Source: Collybiopsis luxurians FD-317 M1 (Eukaryota > Basidiomycota > Agaricomycetes > Agaricales > Omphalotaceae). Taken from it: 64,000 nt of DNA. Shown here in pieces: positions 57,127 through 64,000 of this stretch (the first letter of the stretch is position 1; every line of letters begins with the position of its first letter). Below the pieces are notes generated by a model that was given only the letters and a program-made list of their open reading frames with translations, ran no database searches and was not told the origin of the DNA. Location of the stretch: positions 64,261 to 128,260 of the forward strand of contig KN834800.1 of the NCBI GenBank assembly GCA_000827265.1. The letters are read 5' to 3'. Both the position numbers and the translations under genes were made by a program.

Positions 57127-58812
57127 TGGGTCAATCCCTTAAATCTCCCAAGAAGCTGGTCATTGCCCATTCTCCAAAAAAGAATGGGAAGAGCCAAGCT
57201 TGCACAAAACCCATTCAAAAAAACAATTCTCAGTCACCAATGAAGTCCAAACGCAGTGTGGGGGTTGCTGAACCTTCTAAAAAGCCATCTGGTTGACCTT
57301 GCACCTGCCACAGGTGCCCTAACAAACCTCTGCTTGCTTCAATTGAGTGCAGACATTCAAAAATATTTAATGAAAAGGTTCAATTTGTCCATTCTACACT
57401 GTCTGCTGGCTGGGTTCATTGACATTTCTCAGCTCAAAGATCTGCACAATGCAGGTGTCACAGCTCCAGAAAATATTCTACCCCTAGAGCTCATAGGGCT
57501 ATGGAACAATCTGCAAACTTCTAGATGACAATGCGCCGCAGGGGATCTGCTTATGCAAGCACAGCTAACCCTGGAAATTATGGTATCCTCATATCTTGGA
57601 CCCCCCTCAATCCCTCCTGTCGCTGCAAGTACCTTCTTGGTCCCAGGGGTTGGCAGATCAAATGAATTTTCTAACCACTTGCCTTCCTCCGACGGGACCT
57701 TTTATGGACTACCTCCTCCGGGTATCACTCTCAATCCCTACAATAATATCAGTCACAACCTACCTGGTTTTTCCACTGTTCAAAATGAAGGTAGTCAGCT
57801 CAACGATATCCAAAAGTCAAGGCCAACTCCTGCTGGGCTTGCGCCATCCACTCCTCATTCAGGTTGGGGGAATATTGAATATGGACTCCAGCTTACCTTC
57901 CATTCCTATCCCCAGAGCTCTCCGCTACCTCCAAGTTCTCCTCATTTCTCTGACGAAGATGATAACTATACATTTATGGCCACAGTGAGTACTTGTCCAC
58001 ATTAACATATGTATACAGTCATTTATGATATTTTAAAGCCTACTTCCCCAGCAATTGGTCCTGCAGCTGACAGTGACAAGCTTGACCGTATAGATCCAAT
58101 GTCTTCCCTGCCTCCAATCTCTAGCCCAAGCTGCCCTGCTGATGTAGCCGAAACCTCATTCTCCTCAACTGGCAATACCCGCATACGTGTCAAGCCCTCG
58201 CAAGGAATTATTCCATTTGGAGTAGTTGTGGGAGCTGCTAAAGGACTGAATGATTGGGGTATGTCTACAAATAGGTCTTCTCTCCCAACCATTCATTCAC
58301 TTTTCTGTTGTAGAGCCTGCCCGCCTGAAACCGCTTCCAGCTCCACTTCAAAAAGCTTGTGATGCTTCTCAGCATTATTGTACACTCATTAGAGACATTG
58401 TTTGTCATGCAAGTGCTTCTAGTGTCTTTTATTCTCATTTATGCTAATGTTCTCACAGTGCAAGTGATTGGATGTGGAGACTGGTTGCGGGCTATATTTT
58501 GCTGCTCAACACCTGATGTCTAGAGAGCCATTCATTAACTTCACTTCACCCCGCCTAATTCATGACTTCATACCCATCCTGGATGATCTTCACCAAACAG
58601 CTCATAAAATGTTTGTATCTCTTCAGAGCACTCATCGCTTTGATGCTGCAGAACTTGCAGCAAACCTCAAGGAAGCTCAAGATAGTTTTAATGCTTCACA
58701 GGTGGAGAATGACTCTCTTCGTGCAGAAAAAGAAAGACTTGACATGGAATTGAAACATAAAGATGAGCTGATCTGCAGACTTCAGCAAGCTCAGGGTATA
58801 TCTTCTTCATAA
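57127..58812 (+). CDS. Unknown Pro/Ser-rich coiled-coil gene, divergent to the KDZ gene
   Basis: Starts 62 bp from the 5' end of the KDZ-type gene, so they may share a promoter. The ATG at 57127 opens MGQSLKSPKKLVIAHSPKKN, with SPKK motifs that can bind DNA minor groove, followed by basic sequence. Further exons are Pro/Ser-rich (57600-57985 and 58020-58250; PPSIPPVAASTFLVPGVG, SPSCPADVAETSFSS). The last exon (about 58468-58810) has PRLIHDFIPILDDLHQTAH and a clear coiled coil (SLRAEKERLDMELKHKDELI). Introns near 57986 and 58258 have GT-AG ends. The join near 57295 passes a stop in one frame, so the exact structure is open. It could be a passenger gene of the KDZ element. Function unknown. Confidence 0.4.
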
Positions 58813-58819
58813 AAAGGTA

Positions 58820-60020
58820 CAATCCCATGTCTCCTGCTTTGTCGAACATGGTTTGCTGATAACTGTTAGCTTTCTGCTAGAGCTCATTCTGCTAGATAGT
58901 CACTTACATGCTTCTCCCACTACACCCATTCTTTGCATTAAATGAAATTTTCTTGCCTTCTGCTGAGTTAATTTGAGATTTCTATTTATCCATAAGCACT
59001 TCAATACAAACCAGAATGAATTTACTTTCCCCTGTACTCTGCACTAACTGGACAATTAGAGAGTCAGAATGCCTTGTGATCAAATGAGTCTTGTCCATCA
59101 TTTCCCACTGGCTTGTACTAAGATTGAATATAACATAGTTGTGCTGTCGGGAGCTTGTTGCTCCCCATAGCATGTGTATACTTACTATCCACAACAGTCT
59201 GTAACCCAAGGTGAATGTCGCAAGGTCTGCCAAGGTGCCTATTTTCAATGAATGAATGAGTTGTGCTGCACTGTTGGGATGTCCACACACAGGACTTATT
59301 TACATTCATTGATTCCATCATGCGATACAATCAGCTTTGACCGCCACCACCACCACCACCACCGTCATTGAACAAGTGTACTATCCCCTGTAATTAATTT
59401 TATAAAAGTATTTAGTATGAAACAATCCTTCGTAATCACCAAAGGTTCCACCTGCTCACTCGCCAATGGGATTGCCAACACTCACCAACACTCGCCAACA
59501 CTCGCCAACATTCACCAATATCTATTGATAACGATATATTCATATCACTGTGGATTTAGGTGCTCAAAGCTTAGTCCCAGAAGTTTCTTGTAGATAATAC
59601 TGCTGTATTGCTTCAGAGGAAATGGCCTCAAAAATGATAATAACCTTACCGATTAAGGTAGATGGATGTTCCTCTAAGAGTTTCATCCACTTTAGTGGCA
59701 GCGTCGCAGTGTCCCTTCCATTTCAGAGCCCGATTTAAAAGGTTGCATATAAATTGAGGAACAGTGCTGAACACCCATCTTCAGTGAATTCCTGCTACAT
59801 TCTGGAACTAGTCTTGAAGATATAATCGCGTGAGGCTCATGACTTTTGAGTATTCGGATGTAGATCTTTCAAGTTTTGCAGTATACAGCAAAGTAGTTTC
59901 ATAATGTTACCATTGAGTGAGATAATAAGAGATCCGAAGATGAATCAAGTTGCCTACTTGTGAATGTACATTCAATACACCACTCAATGAAGCAAACCAA
60001 ACATATATTTCATTCCAGTA
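58820..60020. other. Spacer with two simple repeats
   Basis: A CCACCACCACCACCACCACC run lies at about 59342-59363, and four to five copies of CAACACTCGC/CAACACTCAC lie at about 59474-59519. No gene is supported. Confidence 0.6.
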
Positions 60021-60023
60021 GAT

Positions 60024-60898
60024 CTAGGCCATTACATTGTGCTGACACCTCCTTTGATGTTCTTCCTTTACATGAAAGGCATGAATAATCCTCCCATACA
60101 CTTTGCCCAGAGTATATAGAGTATGTAATGCCTCCTGGAAAAGTGAGCGAACATCAATAGAATCTTTTACTCTCCCCTGCCTATTGAGAATCCCTTTCCA
60201 GTTCTTGAATATCTCACACCCTGAGATTGCTGCTTTCTGAAGATGAATCCTCCCCAGCAACTTCTCAGTGATACCCAAATCCTCCCAAGTTTTCAAGAAT
60301 CCAGAAGTTTCATTTTGAAGGCCCAAAATAGATAGATAAAGCTCACTAGACACTGTATCAAGTCCAGCTGGTCTAGTATAATGAATGGTTCCCCATAGGG
60401 GATGAGGAATTGATTTGCGTAACATCCCAAGCTCGGCAAAAAGCTGGGCTCGACACTCTCCCAGATGAAACTGGGTGACACATAAATTTCTGTATAAAAC
60501 CCAACAGTGCAAAATGTTGGGGATCTGGGTATCGTCCAAGAGTTGATAGAGACTAACAGAAATGTTTGCGCCAGACATTTCCCAGGTACAAAATGTTTTG
60601 TCAAGTTGCTCTGGAGGCTCGGATTCCATCCAATTGTCAAAGTTATTCCTGTAGACAGTGAAAGTGTAGTAGAGACAGCTTAGATCAATGAATTCATTGT
60701 CATTGGAACACCATGTAGCTTTAGTGTACTCGGTAGTTGATTTTCACTGAGTACTCCAAGTTCTGGCCAGAAGAAGGGATTAGTCAAGTTCTTCAACTCC
60801 ATACAGCACTCATACCCTTCAGCCTTGAGCTCTCTCTTGACTTGCATGTACTGTCTCGATTCAGCACAGTGTTGAACTTTGTTTCTTTTGGAAACCAT
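60024..60898 (-). CDS. Unrecognised spliced gene, minus strand
   Basis: The exon 60718-60024 is open for about 230 codons (TWCSNDNEFIDLSCLYYTFT at its start, then MESEPPEQLDKTFCTWEMSG, HLGECRAQLFAELGMLRKSI, ending QRRCQHNVMA). A 5' exon probably starts at the ATG at 60898 (MVSKRNKVQHCAESRQYMQV). It contains a good donor GTATGAG near 60815 and a CTGACTAAT-like branch site, but none of the simple joins keeps the frame, so the structure is unresolved. No family is recognised. Composition suggests a soluble, mostly helical protein. Confidence 0.45.
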
Positions 60899-61136
60899 TA
60901 TCAACAAGACCATTATGCTTCCTATAAGACATACCTTTTGTAGTATAGCACATCTTTACTTTTTTTGCATTTGTTTTTCTTCTTAGTGTTTGCCATGGTT
61001 GAGTTGACTGTGGGTGTCCGGTCAAAGGAAAGTCCCAGGAACCTAATCGCTTACAAATTCACACTCCTTCACCAACATGCACCCACTGGACTTCTTCTCC
61101 CTCAGAATTGAGCAGAACAGTAGCCCTAACTGAGGA

Positions 61137-62189
61137 GTGGTGACTGCCATCTTTGACGCATGTTGCATTCAAGAACTCCTTGTGCTACACAAAACATGCA
61201 TGGTATTTATATTCACAGTTGAAGACTATTTCAACATTGTATTTGACATTGAACAAGCTCTGGCTAGATATCTTGGCAGCAGGGCAGAAGCACAATGCCT
61301 CCATTATTTGCAGGGGCATCTTGGCGCAGTATTGTCGGGACCATTCTCTGCTACATTCCTTGGACAATTACCCCACCTAATCCCAAGAGTCCCTCTGGAT
61401 ATTTTTCTGGGCCACAACCACATTTGCAAATTAGGAGATTGGTTAATAAAGGCTGGGTTCAACTACAGCGATGACACAGGACCATCTGAATTAGCTAGAC
61501 CTTTCTGGCAGGTATTATTGGTAAGAAAGTGCAAATGTACAGAGGGGACCACATGCCCTTCCTTCCGATACACATTTGCTAAGGAAGAAATTGTTGTTCG
61601 CCTACATGGAACCACTCAAGGATTGATGAATGCCATCTTGTCTCAAAATTACAGTGAGTAAACTGTAAAATCCATATTACGCATTACTGAGTGCCCTCAA
61701 GCCCAGTTTTTCAATGTTATAACCAAATCCAATGCCTATTCCCTCTTCCCCATGTCCACATTCCACAAGCGACATGAGATTTCCAGTAGGTCAAGTTATC
61801 AAAAACACAGGCCCAGTGGGACTGGAATGCATGGCACAGTTTTCATTGATTGGACCAGTCACAAAGTAACACCCAAGTTCAACGATGGTGTTCAGTTCAT
61901 CAGTGACAATGACCAGTGGCACATGCACTTATGCCCATCCATACCACTATCATTGCGAAGTAGGGAAAATCCTTTGGGTCTCAATGGGTGGGAGATACGC
62001 AGTTTATACATCCACTCAGCTCTCAAAATTGTCCTGAGTTATGATATTTTGGAGCTGAACAGATCATCTTACTGCGTTCCAGCTGCAGCTATGTCCATCG
62101 AGAGGAGAGCTCGGGTAATACTGGGCAGTTTTCAACTGTTCTGGTGCATCCTGGCTCAATGTTTGGACATTGATTTCTCTGACTTTTGA
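61137..62189 (+). CDS. Unrecognised spliced gene, plus strand
   Basis: The first clear exon ends at a good donor GTGAGT at 61653, after SFRYTFAKEEIVVRLHGTTQ. It includes SRAEAQCLHYLQGHLGAVLS and a CKCTEGTTCPSF cysteine group that could bind metal. After an intron of about 100-140 bp a second exon reads GTGMHGTVFIDWTSHKVTPK, DNDQWHMHLCPSIPLSLRSR, LNGWEIRSLYIHSALKIVLS and ends at the stop at 62187. Neither exon has internal stops. The true start is upstream of or within the first exon and was not found. I do not recognise the family; the two halves could also be separate genes. Confidence 0.45.
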
Positions 62190-62604
62190 TTAGTGAGGAT
62201 GTGCATCAGCTTGTCTTGGTTGCCAAAGCATATTTTGTGTGAGCGCCACTGGTCCAGGTGATCACAAGAATGAAGGGTCTTGAAGGGTTTGTCAGTAAAG
62301 ATTCATCAAAAAATGGGGATAGTTAATCTTGCGGCAGTGCGTGAAGGTTAAGATGTAGAGAAAATAATTTGTTGCATTGTAGTGGTACTGACAAAAAATT
62401 GCTCAGTTAGAAAAGTGCGCAGATGCGCAGATGGAATCTAAGAAAACTGTACATAATAGAAATGCATGAGAATGTGCAAGGAAAGATACTGCATTCACTG
62501 CCGTAGGCTACCACCCCAGTTGAACTGTACTGTGAATATGGCCCACAGAACTCAGAGTACACCCAGTAAGTGACTTATGTCACATTGAGACATATTGAAC
62601 TCAG

Positions 62605-62904
62605 ATGGAATGGTTTCTAGCGGATCCTGCAGAGAGTCTCATGTGGGCTGAACAGGACCTGCAAAGGGCCAGGCACAAACTTCTGCAAAAAGAGAGCTCA
62701 CTTGACAAGAAACGTAAGACCCAAGGCACTCAGTGCAGCTACATTAACATGCAAAGAGCGATCAAAAGGAGGAAGACAAGGATAATGGAGCTAGAGGCCC
62801 AAATTGAGACTCTGAGGATACAGATTGAGTCTTGTCTGGAAAATTCCAGAGAGCAAGATTCTTGTATGAGTATTTCAATTTACCTGTCAATGATGTATAC
62901 CTGA
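62605..62904 (+). CDS. Coiled-coil exon of an unknown gene
   Basis: The ATG at 62605 opens EWFLADPAESLMWAEQDLQR, then a basic patch (QRAIKRRKTRIMELEAQIET) with leucine heptads. This looks like a basic region next to a coiled coil, roughly bZIP-like in layout but without the bZIP signature residues. It may be the first exon of the gene that continues from 62930 onward. Confidence 0.35.
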   Translation: MEWFLADPAESLMWAEQDLQRARHKLLQKESSLDKKRKTQGTQCSYINMQRAIKRRKTRIMELEAQIETLRIQIESCLENSREQDSCMSISIYLSMMYT

Positions 62905-62929
62905 TTTGCCACCTGCCTAGGCGATTCCT

Positions 62930-63998
62930 CTCCTTTGAGTAATGTACCTGACAAGCCAGTGGATTTCAACAGCAGTAGTGAGTCTCCTCCACCTGTACTG
63001 TACTTGAGCACAGCTAATGGCAAATTAAGGCTCTCTGGTGACTGAAGGTCCAGCACCCAGCTTGGCCAGAAACAAAGATTCTGTGGCTGGTCAGCAGCCT
63101 GGAGGTCCAACACCTGACTTAATTGAGAATGAAAATCCAGTAAATAACAAGAATATTGGAGGTCCAACCCCCAAAAATGAGGAGTTCACAGCTGCTGAGA
63201 CTAAGGAAACTTCAGCTCAGGCACCAGTAGGTGCTACAGATGAAGGTCATCAGCCTGAGGCAGGAAAAGCAGATGGTGTGGTCGAAATGGAAGCTAATCT
63301 TGCGTCAGGGAGAAACAGTCCTACACCAAGCTTTGACCCTAGCCTTGAGCTTGCTGTAGCCCCCAATGCAATTAATACTGTTGAATCTCATCTAACATCA
63401 AATATGCTTACAACTCCGACAGCCAACTCCAAGTTTACTCCAAACAGTACTATCAATAAGGCAAGGCAATTTGAAGAGAATCTAGATGTTCTGATGTTCG
63501 GTAGGCCTGGTACAGGTAAGTGGCCTTGCCACTGTTGGTGACTAAGTCACTAATATTACAACAGGATCAGAGAACAGGCCTCCAACCATCTTTCAAAAGG
63601 GAAAAGAAGAAAAAGTCCTCTCCAAAGAAGCAGCTGAGCTGGGAGCTGGCTGGAGATATCTGGCCAAACATCCTTTCTCTAATGTGGCTTCCTCTGCTAC
63701 GCTCATCAGTACACCAAGTGAAGCACCTCAATCTGTGGCAGAGTTATAGCTCCATGAGATAGCTGCAAAACAGGGGTTGAAAGCACTCTATAAGATCGAG
63801 AAGACAGATGGCAATGTAAACATGGAAGGTAATTCTTGCCGAATACATTCAACTACAGCTCTGACCAGTTATAGAAGTGATTCATCCCAACCCCACTCCA
63901 GCTGCGAGAGAGTTGAGTAATCTGATTGAATATGCAAGTGCAGAGAACGAGAGGAATAAATGCAAGCGAGGTCAGTAATGAACTCTTCATATGACCAT
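62930..63998 (+). CDS. Unknown spliced gene with GGPTP repeats, runs off the window
   Basis: The exon around 63030-63515 has three GGP(T/A)P-type repeats (EGPAPSL, GGPTPDL, GGPTPKNEEF), an acidic Ser/Thr-rich stretch and FEENLDVLMFGRPGTG, ending in a donor GTAAGT at 63516. After a 49-nt intron the next exon continues GSENRPPTIFQKGKEEKVLS and LGAGWRYLAKHPFSNVASSA; it meets a TAG near 63750. A further exon near 63900-63970 ends at a donor GTCAGT by the window edge. The FGRPGTG text looks like a P-loop, but splicing turns it into GTGSEN, so it is not an NTPase motif. No family recognised. Confidence 0.4.
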
Positions 63999-64000
63999 GG

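Noticed and set aside
63480..63541. P-loop-like text FGRPGTGK
   Set aside because: The lysine comes from intron sequence; after splicing at 63516 the protein reads GTGSEN, so there is no Walker A motif.
1..64000. tRNA, rRNA and CRISPR features
   Set aside because: I found no tRNA cloverleaf with clear A and B boxes, no rRNA sequence, and no regular repeat-spacer array; the tandem repeats have no unique spacers.

Overview
This window looks like a repeat-rich stretch of a mushroom-forming basidiomycete (Agaricomycetes) genome. The evidence is the gene families (a NACHT-ankyrin protein with 50-60 nt introns, a KDZ-transposon cysteine-cluster protein, a tnp2-like CACTA transposase of a type I know only from Agaricomycetes, small C2H2 proteins), short GT-AG introns throughout, and DNA that is mostly transposon relics. 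I cannot name the species. All family calls rest on reading translations by eye; no database search was run.

Layout. 1-2.2 kb is a 51-bp minisatellite in AT-rich DNA. 2.2-6.95 kb is a decayed Copia retrotransposon on the minus strand (probable 5' LTR, gag, protease, integrase) that stops just before reverse transcriptase. 7-10 kb is AT-rich and gene-free except for a hAT-type MITE with an 8-bp target duplication. 10.1-16.9 kb is an end-to-end CACTA-like DNA transposon carrying a tnp2-like transposase gene and a second coiled-coil gene, both interrupted only by TGA codons. 17.3-22.1 kb is a minus-strand NACHT-ankyrin (NLR-like) gene with about 29 ankyrin repeats and a 25-nt microexon that carries the P-loop.

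22.6-46.5 kb is a CpG-rich island with quite different composition. It holds repeated, partly scrambled copies of a pentatricopeptide-like (PPR) gene, a WD40 fragment of a DUG2-like gene, and five C2H2 zinc-finger genes, four of which are close paralogues. Within the island are a CACTA-type MITE that sits in one of two tandem PPR fragments, a 325-bp assembly gap, an exon-cassette amplification in one zinc-finger gene, and a roughly 2-kb segmental duplication containing an internal inversion.

46.5-64 kb returns to CpG-poor, AT-rich DNA: a 69-bp minisatellite, a 55-bp satellite built on GAGCTC dyads, a mariner-type MITE, a long foldback element, a decayed KDZ-transposon gene with a divergent coiled-coil partner, and several unrecognised spliced genes, the last of which runs off the window.

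The genes do not form one pathway. The picture is of two methylation-type transposon domains, nearly free of CpG, around an island in which a few host genes have been copied, broken and reshuffled. The NACHT-ankyrin gene and the zinc-finger family are the most likely functional loci.
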